Source: an uncultured bacterium
Lineage (GTDB): Bacteria; Bacteroidota; Bacteroidia; Bacteroidales; Bacteroidaceae
DNA length: 64,000 nt
Reading direction: 5' to 3'
NCBI GenBank assembly: GCA_905215345.1
Contig: CAJMPR010000017.1
Location: 1 to 64,000, forward strand
Below are positions 16,340 to 24,762 of this stretch, one piece after another. The position numbers and the translations under genes are program-made. Positions within the stretch are counted from its first letter, which is position 1. Each line of letters starts with the position of its first letter. Under the pieces are notes generated by a model. The model made no database searches and was not told the origin of the DNA. It was given only the letters and a program-made list of their open reading frames with translations.

Positions 16340-17779
16340 TCACGCTTTCAACCGGATAACAAAGCGGCTGCCTTTGCCTAATTCGCTCGACACGGTCAAC
16401 GTTCCTCCATGAGCCTCTACAAAGTCTTTGGATATGGAAAGCCCCAGTCCGCTACCTTGTACCTTAGTACCGGGCACCCGGAAGTAACGGTCGAAAATAC
16501 TTTGATGGTAACGAGGGTCAATACCTTTACCAAAATCCTGTACATACAGTTCAACACAACCGTCTTCATGTTTGGCACCGACAACAACACGCCCGTTTTC
16601 CTTGGAATAGCGAATTGCATTGCTTAACAAGTTTGTGAGAACCCACGCTATTTTTTCACTGTCTACAAACAACTTCGGCATCTTATCCTCAGGATATTCC
16701 ACTTCTATCTGAATATTGAATTTATCAGCCTGTACCTGATTGGCTTTGATGGCATATTCCATCAATTCAATGGGTTTCGTTATCTTCGGCATCATCTGCA
16801 ACTTGCCGGCCTCTACCTGTGTCATGTTCAAGAGTTCGCCGGTAATGCCCAACAAGCGGTCGGCATTTTCCCTAATACTTTTCGATAGTTGTTCCTGCTC
16901 ATCGTTCAGTGCTCCTACCCGCTTGTCTTCCAATAACTGTAAGCTCATGAGAATAGCGGAGATTGGCGTTTTCAGTTCATGTGAAATGGTAGAGATAAAG
17001 GTGGTTTTAGCCGTATCCAACTCCTTAAACTCCGTTATATTCTTCAACAGGATAACATCTCCCAGATTACGAGGCTCATCTGTATCGATATCTGTATTCA
17101 TAATAGTGATATAGGATGCCTGAAAATAGCTTTCCTTATTATCCGCATATATTTTCAAGGGTTCTTTCTTTTCTCCCGGAGTTATCAGTTCCCTTACCAA
17201 CCGACGGAGCAAGTCGTTTTTCAGGGAAAGTTCTTCGGCAGACTGACGAATAACATCTTCCCGTTTCAGATTCAATACGGTAAGAGCTTCCTTATTAATG
17301 AAAAGAATCTCGTGTTCACAGTTCAACCCGATAATAGGTTCATGGATACTGTTCACAATAGCTTCCAGAAACTTTTTACCGGCAAGTATGTCATTCAGCG
17401 TACTGGCACGATATTCCGTGAGACGCTCCGCCATACGGTTAAAGCCGTCGGCTACTTCACTAAATTCTTCGTGTCCGCTCATATCAAGACGCTTCTCATA
17501 GTTATGATTGGCTATTTCAAGGATACCTTGCGTCAATTCCTGAATGGGCTTGTTGATGGAACGTGGAAGCCAAAACAATAACACGATACTGGCAAGAATA
17601 CAAACACCCCCTGTAACGGATATCCATAGCAAAGCACGTTGAAGACCGGGCATGGCAGCAGGACTATCAGGCTCCGTAGCCGTTAATATCTGGAGATTTA
17701 CAACCGAAAGAGCTACCAGCAAAATAATCATGCCGGCAAGGATACCTACGCTGAGTATTAATTTTGTACGAATATTCAT
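16340..17779 (-). CDS. HAMP/PAS sensor histidine kinase of the kdp locus
   Basis: A 479-residue membrane kinase. It has helices at about 7-28 and 50-70, with only a short periplasmic loop, then HAMP (about 72-125), PAS (about 137-250), HisKA with FISTISHELKTP (His267) and HATPase with NLLSNAIRYS, DFGKGID and GSGLGLSIS. The ATG at 17779 has AGGAG just upstream and follows the KdpD-N stop by 19 bp; the frame extends to TTG at 17806, but that overlaps. It lacks the four-helix DUF4118 part of canonical KdpD, so the usual KdpD is split here. It likely phosphorylates the NtrC-type regulator at 24763 (inference). Confidence 0.92.
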   Translation of the reverse strand: MNIRTKLILSVGILAGMIILLVALSVVNLQILTATEPDSPAAMPGLQRALLWISVTGGVCILASIVLLFWLPRSINKPIQELTQGILEIANHNYEKRLDMSGHEEFSEVADGFNRMAERLTEYRASTLNDILAGKKFLEAIVNSIHEPIIGLNCEHEILFINKEALTVLNLKREDVIRQSAEELSLKNDLLRRLVRELITPGEKKEPLKIYADNKESYFQASYITIMNTDIDTDEPRNLGDVILLKNITEFKELDTAKTTFISTISHELKTPISAILMSLQLLEDKRVGALNDEQEQLSKSIRENADRLLGITGELLNMTQVEAGKLQMMPKITKPIELMEYAIKANQVQADKFNIQIEVEYPEDKMPKLFVDSEKIAWVLTNLLSNAIRYSKENGRVVVGAKHEDGCVELYVQDFGKGIDPRYHQSIFDRYFRVPGTKVQGSGLGLSISKDFVEAHGGTLTVSSELGKGSRFVIRLKA

Positions 17780-17798
17780 AATGCTCCTAAAATTAAAA

Positions 17799-18923
17799 TT
17801 ATGCAAGTATAAGCAAATCTACGTTTGCTTGGGCTAAATCGCCTACAAATTTTCTGTATTTCAAAACCAGAAATAGGGATTGCGGAAAGCGGAAAGAAGG
17901 ACTTCCCATGCAAACAGTAGTTATCTGTTTCTCCTTACAAGTGGTAATGATACTCCCCAATACGTCTTTCGACTGTACCTGGATGACTTCTCCTCCCAAT
18001 TCGGCCACCAGTTTAAAATGATTCAACAAGTAACGTTGGCTCGCCAAATCAATGCGGTCAGCACTCTCGCGGGGAGTCTGCACGTACAAAGCCACAAATG
18101 ATGTGTTGTAACGGGTTGCCAGACGAGCGGCTTTACGAATTAAGCGACGGGGCGTCTTCTCATGACTACTTATACATGCCATAAACTTTTCATGCCGAAC
18201 CCCCACACTGGATACTGTTACTTCATTCTCCACCTTCTTTTCCACACGTAAGGCCACCTCTTTCAATGCCAACTCACGTAGCTGAAGTATATTCTCCGTC
18301 TTAAAGAAATTATTCAGGGCAACAGGGACTTTCTCCGGTTTATAGATTTTACCGGCTTTCAACCGGGTAATCAGTTCTTCGGCCGTCAAGTCGATGTTTA
18401 CCACTTCATCGGCTTCTTCCAATACGCTATCGGGAATGCGCTCTTTTACCTCAATACCGGAAATACCTTGTACCTCTTCATTGATACTTTCGATATGCTG
18501 AATATTCACGGCGGAAATCACGTTAATACCTTCATCCAGCAAGTCCATAACATCCTGCCAACGCTTCTCATTCCTGCTTCCTTCTACATTGGTATGCGCC
18601 AGTTCATCCACGATAACAATTTCCGGGTGCATCTGGATTATAGCATCCAAATCCATTTCTTCCAGTTCTTTTCCCTTATAGAATATCTTACGGCGGGGAA
18701 TGACAGGAATACCTTCCACCAAAGCCTCCGTACCGGCGCGTCCGTGTGTCTCGATATAACCTATCCTTACATCTACTCCATTATCCAGCAAATCGTGGGC
18801 TTCCTGAAGCATACGGTACGACTTGCCCACACCGGCAATCATACCGATGTATATCTTGAATTTACCACGACGTGATTTCTTAATCAAATCAAGAAAATGT
18901 TGTACGCTTTCTTCTCTATTCAT
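17799..18923 (-). CDS. kdpD: KdpD N-terminal sensor protein (KdpD + USP domains), stand-alone
   Basis: A 374-residue cytosolic protein matching only the N-terminal half of KdpD. The Walker A motif is GMIAGVGKS (about 27-35). The signature VDELAHTNVEGSRNEKRWQD (105-124) follows, and a universal-stress-like domain lies at about 245-374. There are no membrane helices and no kinase domain. In E. coli these segments sense ionic conditions and c-di-AMP/ATP within a single KdpD chain; here they are a separate chain encoded directly before the kinase. ATG at 18923 is chosen over TTG at 18950. Confidence 0.92.
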   Translation of the reverse strand: MNREESVQHFLDLIKKSRRGKFKIYIGMIAGVGKSYRMLQEAHDLLDNGVDVRIGYIETHGRAGTEALVEGIPVIPRRKIFYKGKELEEMDLDAIIQMHPEIVIVDELAHTNVEGSRNEKRWQDVMDLLDEGINVISAVNIQHIESINEEVQGISGIEVKERIPDSVLEEADEVVNIDLTAEELITRLKAGKIYKPEKVPVALNNFFKTENILQLRELALKEVALRVEKKVENEVTVSSVGVRHEKFMACISSHEKTPRRLIRKAARLATRYNTSFVALYVQTPRESADRIDLASQRYLLNHFKLVAELGGEVIQVQSKDVLGSIITTCKEKQITTVCMGSPSFRFPQSLFLVLKYRKFVGDLAQANVDLLILA

Positions 18924-18959
18924 CGCTTTCAAATTATTTATTTCAAACAAACGGCATAG

Positions 18960-18988
18960 CCCATAGCAATCATCACGACTACTATGGG
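18960..18988. repeat. hairpin between porin and kdpD genes
   Basis: CCCATAG at 18960-18966 pairs with CTATGGG at 18982-18988. A 7-bp stem in the 110-bp gap could attenuate or stabilise readthrough from the kdp structural genes into the sensor genes. Confidence 0.4.
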
Positions 18989-19032
18989 TTTCTAATACTA
19001 ATTAATGAGTTCTAAAGTTATATCTAAATAAT

Positions 19033-19788
19033 TCATGGCCGCAAAGTTAATCCAAATACTAAATGTGCATCTTCCATCCGGGGATTCCAAATGGCTTGCG
19101 CAAAAACAGGTATGGAGAATTTATTGGTTACTTTTATATCCGTTGTAGCTTTCAATGCAACATTGGTTACAGCAAAACTACTATTAGGGATACCATAAAC
19201 CCCTACACCGGCTTCATAGGGCAGAAAACCCAAAATGACATTCAGGTCAACAGCCTTCACACTGAAAGGATAATTCAGTTCAACGTAAGAAGAATAGTTT
19301 TGTTCCCCCTTGTCATTCTTATCGGCACCGGCAAACATAGTATACCAAGCTATGGATAACGGAAATCTTTCAACCGGTAGTGTATAAGCTAATCCCGCCT
19401 CAAAATGATGGGCCGTTTCATGACTCTTGAAATTGAAATATTTATTGGTACCCTGACCGCCCCACCAGAGGCTGGCCACAGAAAAAGTAAAACCGGACTC
19501 GCCAAAAGCATAAGCTGCGGTCAAATCTATTTCTTTGGCGGCGGCTCCTTCGGACGCACTCGCGCCGTCAAAATCCGTAGAGCCCCACGCTGTCAAGGAA
19601 AAATTACCGGCTCCAAAGCCCAAAGTCGGTTGAAAACTGGCGCCGGTCTGATAGAAGCCACGCCAAACGTAAGAACTTACCAAATCACCTTGTATCGTGA
19701 ACTTCTGGGCTTGTGCTTCATTTACTCCCATAAAACATATTGCAACACCAACTGCAAAACCTGAAATAATTGTCTTCAAATTTTTCAT
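19033..19788 (-). CDS. TorF-family putative outer-membrane porin
   Basis: A 251-residue protein with a signal peptide ending AQA-Q (about residue 28). The rest alternates in short amphipathic beta strands rich in aromatic residues (SSYVWRGFYQTGASFQPTLG near the mature N-terminus) and ends in strand VFGLTLRP. This matches the TorF/Gcw-chp type of bacterial outer-membrane proteins. It lies between kdpC and the KdpD gene on the same strand. A role in K+ passage across the outer membrane is suggested by context only. Confidence 0.8.
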   Translation of the reverse strand: MKNLKTIISGFAVGVAICFMGVNEAQAQKFTIQGDLVSSYVWRGFYQTGASFQPTLGFGAGNFSLTAWGSTDFDGASASEGAAAKEIDLTAAYAFGESGFTFSVASLWWGGQGTNKYFNFKSHETAHHFEAGLAYTLPVERFPLSIAWYTMFAGADKNDKGEQNYSSYVELNYPFSVKAVDLNVILGFLPYEAGVGVYGIPNSSFAVTNVALKATTDIKVTNKFSIPVFAQAIWNPRMEDAHLVFGLTLRP

Positions 19789-19823
19789 ATCTATAATTAC
19801 TTTCTTATCTGATTACATTAAAA

Positions 19824-19901
19824 GAGGCAGGAAAGAAAACTCCGTTTCCCCTGTTAATGTGATAGCCTCTTGCCATCTGAACAAAATCTCGTTCCTGCCT
19901 C
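19824..19901. repeat. inverted repeat in the kdpC-porin gap
   Basis: GAGGCAGGAA (19824-19833) pairs perfectly with TTCCTGCCTC (19892-19901) across a 58-base loop containing further self-complementary segments. In the transcript it would form a stable structure separating kdpC from the porin gene. It could be a processing, stabilising or terminating element. Confidence 0.5.
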
Positions 19902-19927
19902 ATATTATGACAAACACAACTAAAAAA

Positions 19928-20506
19928 TTATTTCTTTTGAGTAGCCTCATCCAAAGTGACATTCAGTTTCAAGACATTCACTTTCGCTGTTCCAAACAGA
20001 CCGAGCAAAGGTTCTTCAACCGCTTTATCGACTATGGCCCTTACAGTAGCTTCATCCACGCCTCTCGCCTGAGCCACGCGTTTCACTTGTACATAGGCGC
20101 AAGCAGGCGTAATGTCAGGATCCAGACCGGAGCCGCTGGCTGTTACCATTTCGGCAGGTACATCCTTGCGATTCAAATAAGGATGATGAACCAGAAATGT
20201 ATCTACACGAGCTTCTACTTCAGCAAGATATTCTTCATTCGTAGGGCCTTTGTTACTACCGGCGGAATTAGCCGCATCATAACCGTCGCCTGCACAAGAA
20301 GGACGCCCCCAGAAGTAAATGTCTTTCGTAAACATCTGCCCTACATTGGCAGCACCTACTACCTTGCCATTCAAGACAGCTACCTCGGCATTTCCCTTGT
20401 TTGGACCTGCAAACTGCGCAAATATCCACAGAATAAGGATATAGAAAATAGAGAAAAATATGCAGAAAGCAATCGTTATCTTAAATGATTTCCAAAGAGT
20501 TTTCAT
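19928..20506 (-). CDS. kdpC: K+-transporting ATPase subunit C
   Basis: A 192-residue single-pass protein with one N-terminal helix (about 10-32) and a periplasmic domain. Characteristic segments are RPSCAGDGYDAANSAGSNKGPTN, ASGSGLDPDITPACAYVQV and RVAQARGVDEATV. KdpC stabilises the KdpFABC complex and raises its affinity for ATP and K+. It follows kdpB after 29 bp. Confidence 0.97.
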   Translation of the reverse strand: MKTLWKSFKITIAFCIFFSIFYILILWIFAQFAGPNKGNAEVAVLNGKVVGAANVGQMFTKDIYFWGRPSCAGDGYDAANSAGSNKGPTNEEYLAEVEARVDTFLVHHPYLNRKDVPAEMVTASGSGLDPDITPACAYVQVKRVAQARGVDEATVRAIVDKAVEEPLLGLFGTAKVNVLKLNVTLDEATQKK

Positions 20507-20535
20507 TGTTTCGTTTCTTTTTAAATGATTATTGT

Positions 20536-22584
20536 TTAGAAAAACAAGCTGACAAACATATCTATCAACTTAATGCCGATGAACGGAGCAATGACCCCGC
20601 CCAAGCCATAAATCAATAAGTTACGGCGAAGTAATGCACTGGCACCGATTGGTTTGTATTGCACCCCTTTCAAGGCCAATGGAATCAAGACGGGAATGAT
20701 GATAGCATTGAAAATGATAGCGGAGAGGATTGCCGTTTCAGGGCTATGCAATCCCATGATGTTCAATGGAGCCAACTGCGGAATAGCAACCATGAACAGA
20801 GCCGGAATAATAGCGAAGTACTTGGCAACATCGTTCGCAATAGAGAAAGTGGTCAGAGTACCACGTGTCATCAACAACTGCTTACCGATTTCCACAATCT
20901 CAATTAGTTTAGTCGGGTCATTATCAAGGTCTACCATATTACCGGCTTCCTTAGCGGCTTGAGTACCACTGTTCATAGCCACACCTACATTTGCCTGTGC
21001 CAATGCGGGAGCATCGTTCGTTCCGTCACCCATCATGGCTACCAGTTTTCCGGCTTGCTGTTCTTTCTTAATATACTCCATCTTATCTTCCGGTTTAGCC
21101 TCAGCAATAAAGTCATCTACACCGGCTTTATCGGCGATATACTTTGCAGTCAACGGGTTATCACCTGTTACCATCACCGTCTTCACCCCCATCTTACGAA
21201 GGCGTTCGAAACGTTCCTGAATACCCGGTTTGATAATATCTTGCAACTCGATAACTCCGGTTACTTTCCGGTTGACACACACCACCAACGGGGTGCCGCC
21301 ATTACCCGAAATAGCAGAGATAACCTCTTCAACTTCTTTCGGGAATTGGTTACCGGCACTTTCCGCAATCTTACGAATGGCATCGAATGCTCCTTTACGA
21401 ATTTGAGTACCGTCTTGTAAATCTACTCCGGAACATTTGGTTTCGGCAGTAAACTTAATCATATGAGCGCCGGTCGTATCGAGGTCTCGCATGCGATGTC
21501 CATTTTCACGCCCTAATTCGATGATAGATTTACCTTCCGGAGTTTCATCGGAAAGCGAAGACAGCAAACAAACCTCTACAAAAGTATTTTCATCAACATC
21601 GGGAGCCGGATGAAATTTCGTAGCTTTACGATTACCAATAGTAATCGTACCGGTTTTATCCAGCAGCAAGGTGTCAATATCACCGGCAGTCTCTACCGCT
21701 TTACCTGATTTGGTAATGACATTGGCACGAAGAGCACGATCCATACCGGCAATACCGATAGCGGAAAGCAAGCCACCGATTGTGGTCGGAATCAGGCAGA
21801 CGAACAAAGAAATGATAGCCGCAATCGAGATATAAGTCCCCGGATGGTCTATATTTGTATAATCCGCCATTGGAATCAGAGTCATACATACAATGACGAA
21901 TACCAAAGTGAAGCCTGCAAGCAAGATAGTCAAAGCGATTTCATTCGGTGTCTTCTGCCGGGTAGCACCTTCAACCAAAGCAATCATCTTATCAAGAAAA
22001 CTCTCGCCTTGCTGTTGCGTTACCAATACTTTAATTTTATCTGATAACACTTTCGTACCACCTGTTACGGAACTCTTGTCACCACCTGCCTCACGGATAA
22101 CAGGAGCTGACTCGCCTGTGATGGCACTCTCGTCGATAGAGGCCAGTCCTTCTACAATTTCTCCATCGGCAGGAATCGTGTCGCCAGCCTCACAAATAAA
22201 GAAATCTCCTTTTTTAAGACGTGCACTGCTTATGGTACGCAGCTTACCTTCTACCAATACTTTAGCAGGAGTATCTTCACGCGTCTTACGCAAGCTGTCT
22301 GCTTGAGCCTTGCCACGAGCCTCGGCAATGGCTTCGGCAAAATTTGCAAATAATAAGGTTACAAACAAGATTACAAATACCAAGAAATTGTAACCGAACG
22401 TACCATATTCCGCAGTTCCCAAAGATAAGATGCAGACCACCAGCATAGCCAGCGTCACAATCTCCACCGTGAACATAATCGGATTTTTTATCATCATCCG
22501 CGGATTTAACTTCACGAATGACTGCTTTAAGCTTTCCATTACTTGCTCCTTTTGAAACAAAGAAGCTGTTTTTTTATCTTTCAT
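20536..22584 (-). CDS. kdpB: K+-transporting P-type ATPase subunit B
   Basis: A 682-residue P1-type ATPase, the energy-coupling subunit of the high-affinity K+ pump. It shows TGESAPV (actuator loop), DKTGTIT (phosphorylated Asp), KGAF (nucleotide binding) and MVTGDNPLTA plus GDGTNDAPAL (hinge and Mg site). Membrane helices are grouped near 35-85, 215-275 and 580-680. The length is normal for the family. It starts 16 bp after kdpA. Confidence 0.98.
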   Translation of the reverse strand: MKDKKTASLFQKEQVMESLKQSFVKLNPRMMIKNPIMFTVEIVTLAMLVVCILSLGTAEYGTFGYNFLVFVILFVTLLFANFAEAIAEARGKAQADSLRKTREDTPAKVLVEGKLRTISSARLKKGDFFICEAGDTIPADGEIVEGLASIDESAITGESAPVIREAGGDKSSVTGGTKVLSDKIKVLVTQQQGESFLDKMIALVEGATRQKTPNEIALTILLAGFTLVFVIVCMTLIPMADYTNIDHPGTYISIAAIISLFVCLIPTTIGGLLSAIGIAGMDRALRANVITKSGKAVETAGDIDTLLLDKTGTITIGNRKATKFHPAPDVDENTFVEVCLLSSLSDETPEGKSIIELGRENGHRMRDLDTTGAHMIKFTAETKCSGVDLQDGTQIRKGAFDAIRKIAESAGNQFPKEVEEVISAISGNGGTPLVVCVNRKVTGVIELQDIIKPGIQERFERLRKMGVKTVMVTGDNPLTAKYIADKAGVDDFIAEAKPEDKMEYIKKEQQAGKLVAMMGDGTNDAPALAQANVGVAMNSGTQAAKEAGNMVDLDNDPTKLIEIVEIGKQLLMTRGTLTTFSIANDVAKYFAIIPALFMVAIPQLAPLNIMGLHSPETAILSAIIFNAIIIPVLIPLALKGVQYKPIGASALLRRNLLIYGLGGVIAPFIGIKLIDMFVSLFF

Positions 22585-22600
22585 ATCTTTCTTATTCTAC

Positions 22601-24304
22601 TTACAGACTAAAATGTTCAGCAATCGTACTCAGTGCATGTGCCGGGAAGAATGACAAAGCTGCTACTATAAAGATAACGGCAAAAGTCATTACGGCGAAA
22701 GTAAATGTATCGGTCTTCAGCGTTCCGGCACTCTCTGGAATAAACTTCTTCTGGGCCAGCAGACCAGCAATAGCAACCTGCCCTATAATCGGAAGGAAAC
22801 GTCCTAAAATCAAGACCCAACCACAAGAGTAGTTCCAGAAGTATGTGTTATCACCCAATCCTTCAAAACCGGAACCATTGTTGGCGGCACAAGAAGTATA
22901 TTCATAGAACTGTTCACTTAATCCATGAAAGCTGGGATTATTAAGCCACCCGCCTTCACTCGCTACAAACCCGGAATGATGAGCAAATAAATAGCAGGAT
23001 AAAGCTGTACCGACAAGGATAATGAACGGATGGAGCAAAGCTACAATCGTAGCGATTTTCATTTCGCGGGCCTCCACTTTCTTACCCAAAAATTCAGGCG
23101 TACGCCCCACCATCAAACCACTGATAAACACAGCTATGATAATAAATGTATAATAGTTCATCCATCCTACACCGACTCCACCAAACCATGTATTAATCTG
23201 CATATTCAACATTTCCATCATGCCGGACAGTGGCATCGTTGAGTCGTGCATACCATTAACAGAACCATTGGAAGTTACAGTGGTCGTGATGCTCCACAAA
23301 GCCGTTGCAGCAGGGCCCAGACGCACTTCCTTTCCTTCCATCGCACCATTTTGCGCTATACCCAACTCATCAATACGGGGATTACCGTTCATTTCCTGAT
23401 ACACGTTGATGCCTACGCCAGTCAGATAGGCAAAGAGCATCACCCCGAATATTGTATAAGCCAATTTACGACGATTAGCATAAAAACCAAGAGCAAACAC
23501 CATAGCCATCGGAATGACAAGAATCGCCCAGTTTTCTACCATATTACTCAGATAAGTGGGATTCTCCAACGGATGTGAAGAATTGACACCGAAATAACCA
23601 CCACCATTTGTGCCTAACTGCTTAATAGGTATAATAGCCGCAGCAGGGCCTTGTGAAACCATCTGTTCCTGACCTTCGAGTGTAGTTACCTGCATCTTAC
23701 CGTCAAATCCCATCGGAGTACCTTGAGTAATCAAGATGAAGCCGACAATCAAGGAAAGCGGTAACAGGACGCGTGTACAACTCAATACCAGAAAACGCCA
23801 GAAGTTACCAATGGTCTTCGTTGTCTTGACAGAAATAGATTTCATGATACCCGCCATAGCAGCCATACCTGTGGCAGCCGTAATAAACTGGAAAAGCATA
23901 ATGACAAATAATTGAGTGAAATAAGTCAAGCCACTTTCTCCTGAATAGTGCTGCAAATTACAGTTTACCATAAAACTGATACAGGTATTAAATGCCTGAT
24001 CGGGAGTTTGCGGACCATTACCATCCGGATTCAAAGGCAACCATCCTTGGCTGACTAATAAAATCATTCCCCAGAAGAACCAAAAGCAGTTCAATAGTAG
24101 AAGAGCTTTCAAGAACTGTTTCCAGTTCATCTCTTCACTGGGATTTATGCCTGCTACCTTATATATTAACTTCTCAACCGGGGCCATGAAGTCCGACCAG
24201 GTCTTTTCTCCTTTATAAACTTTAGCTATGTATTTGCCCAGAGGGTAAGCAATTACCACCATCAGGACAATCTGCACAACTACACCTAAAATTTCTGTAT
24301 TCAT
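22601..24304 (-). CDS. kdpA: K+-transporting ATPase subunit A
   Basis: A 567-residue channel-like subunit with about ten membrane helices and four degenerate selectivity-filter loops, including NLQHYSGESGLTY, TNGGGYFGVNSSHPLENPT and CAANNGSGFEGLGDNT. It binds and translocates K+ in the KdpFABC pump. The next upstream gene is kdpF, 68 bp away. Confidence 0.98.
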   Translation of the reverse strand: MNTEILGVVVQIVLMVVIAYPLGKYIAKVYKGEKTWSDFMAPVEKLIYKVAGINPSEEMNWKQFLKALLLLNCFWFFWGMILLVSQGWLPLNPDGNGPQTPDQAFNTCISFMVNCNLQHYSGESGLTYFTQLFVIMLFQFITAATGMAAMAGIMKSISVKTTKTIGNFWRFLVLSCTRVLLPLSLIVGFILITQGTPMGFDGKMQVTTLEGQEQMVSQGPAAAIIPIKQLGTNGGGYFGVNSSHPLENPTYLSNMVENWAILVIPMAMVFALGFYANRRKLAYTIFGVMLFAYLTGVGINVYQEMNGNPRIDELGIAQNGAMEGKEVRLGPAATALWSITTTVTSNGSVNGMHDSTMPLSGMMEMLNMQINTWFGGVGVGWMNYYTFIIIAVFISGLMVGRTPEFLGKKVEAREMKIATIVALLHPFIILVGTALSCYLFAHHSGFVASEGGWLNNPSFHGLSEQFYEYTSCAANNGSGFEGLGDNTYFWNYSCGWVLILGRFLPIIGQVAIAGLLAQKKFIPESAGTLKTDTFTFAVMTFAVIFIVAALSFFPAHALSTIAEHFSL

Positions 24305-24372
24305 TTGTTTAATTGATATTTAATAATGAATAATAGACAGTTTTCAGTCTACCGTTATCCATTCTTCATTGA

Positions 24373-24453
24373 TTAAAACTTTTCGGGTTTGATGAGTACA
24401 TACATCAAATAGCCGAAGATTGCGATTCCTAATACAAATAATGCTGTGTACAT
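24373..24453 (-). CDS. kdpF: KdpF small subunit
   Basis: A 26-residue single-helix peptide, MYTALFVLGIAIFGYLMYVL followed by IKPEKF. The aliphatic helix with a Tyr-x-Leu-Ile-x-Pro-Glu-x-Phe end is the KdpF hallmark. A good Shine-Dalgarno (AGGAGAG) precedes the ATG. KdpF stabilises the KdpABC complex in the membrane. Too short for routine gene calling. Confidence 0.85.
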   Translation of the reverse strand: MYTALFVLGIAIFGYLMYVLIKPEKF

Positions 24454-24466
24454 AATTCTCTCTCCT

Positions 24467-24562
24467 TTATATCTTTTCAAACCAATCCACACATTTCCAA
24501 AATAGCCAGAAAGCGAGAAAACCGCTCAAAAGACAAAAAATAAATGAAATCGTTATTCCCAT
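24467..24562 (-). CDS. 31-aa membrane peptide leading the kdp operon
   Basis: A 31-residue ORF, MGITISFIFCLLSGFLAFWL followed by FWKCVDWFEKI, with one predicted membrane helix and an amphipathic, tryptophan-rich end. AAGG lies nine bases before the ATG. It is the first ORF after the sigma-54-type promoter and ends 13 bp before the kdpF ATG, whose ribosome-binding site sits in that gap. I know of no named family. It could be an extra Kdp subunit or a regulatory leader peptide; both are inference. Confidence 0.6.
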   Translation of the reverse strand: MGITISFIFCLLSGFLAFWLFWKCVDWFEKI

Positions 24563-24610
24563 GTTTTTACCTTGTTAAATTAATATTATAGTTTTTACCA
24601 CTCTCAATAG

Positions 24611-24627
24611 AGCCAATTGCGTGCCAA
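24611..24627 (-). promoter_or_regulatory. sigma-54 (-24/-12) promoter of the kdp operon
   Basis: The reverse strand reads TTGGCACG-CAAT-TGGCT. The invariant GG and GC are separated by exactly 10 bases, and only one base differs from the consensus TTGGCACG-N4-TTGCT. Transcription would start near 24600, about 38 bases before the 31-aa ORF. The neighbouring upstream gene encodes an NtrC-family activator, which is what a sigma-54 promoter requires. Confidence 0.8.
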
Positions 24628-24691
24628 GAATGTTCTAAAGAATATAATCCTTTTATTTACAAGGGAATGAAGTATTATGGGCAGATAACAA

Positions 24692-24735
24692 AAAAGACAG
24701 ACACCCTTTCAAAATGAAAAGGTGTCTGTCAAAAC
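24692..24735 (-). terminator. terminator of the NtrC-type regulator gene
   Basis: GACAGACACC...GGTGTCTGTC form a stem of 15 or more pairs with A/T pairs in the upper part. On the reverse strand a run of six T follows. It separates the regulator transcript from the sigma-54 promoter downstream. Confidence 0.85.
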
Positions 24736-24762
24736 AGGAAGAAATTATTGGGATAAGATTCG

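Noticed and set aside
19697..20488. 263-aa open frame antisense to kdpC and the porin start
   Set aside because: Fully explained by the opposite-strand genes and intergenic hairpin; no start signals or domain.
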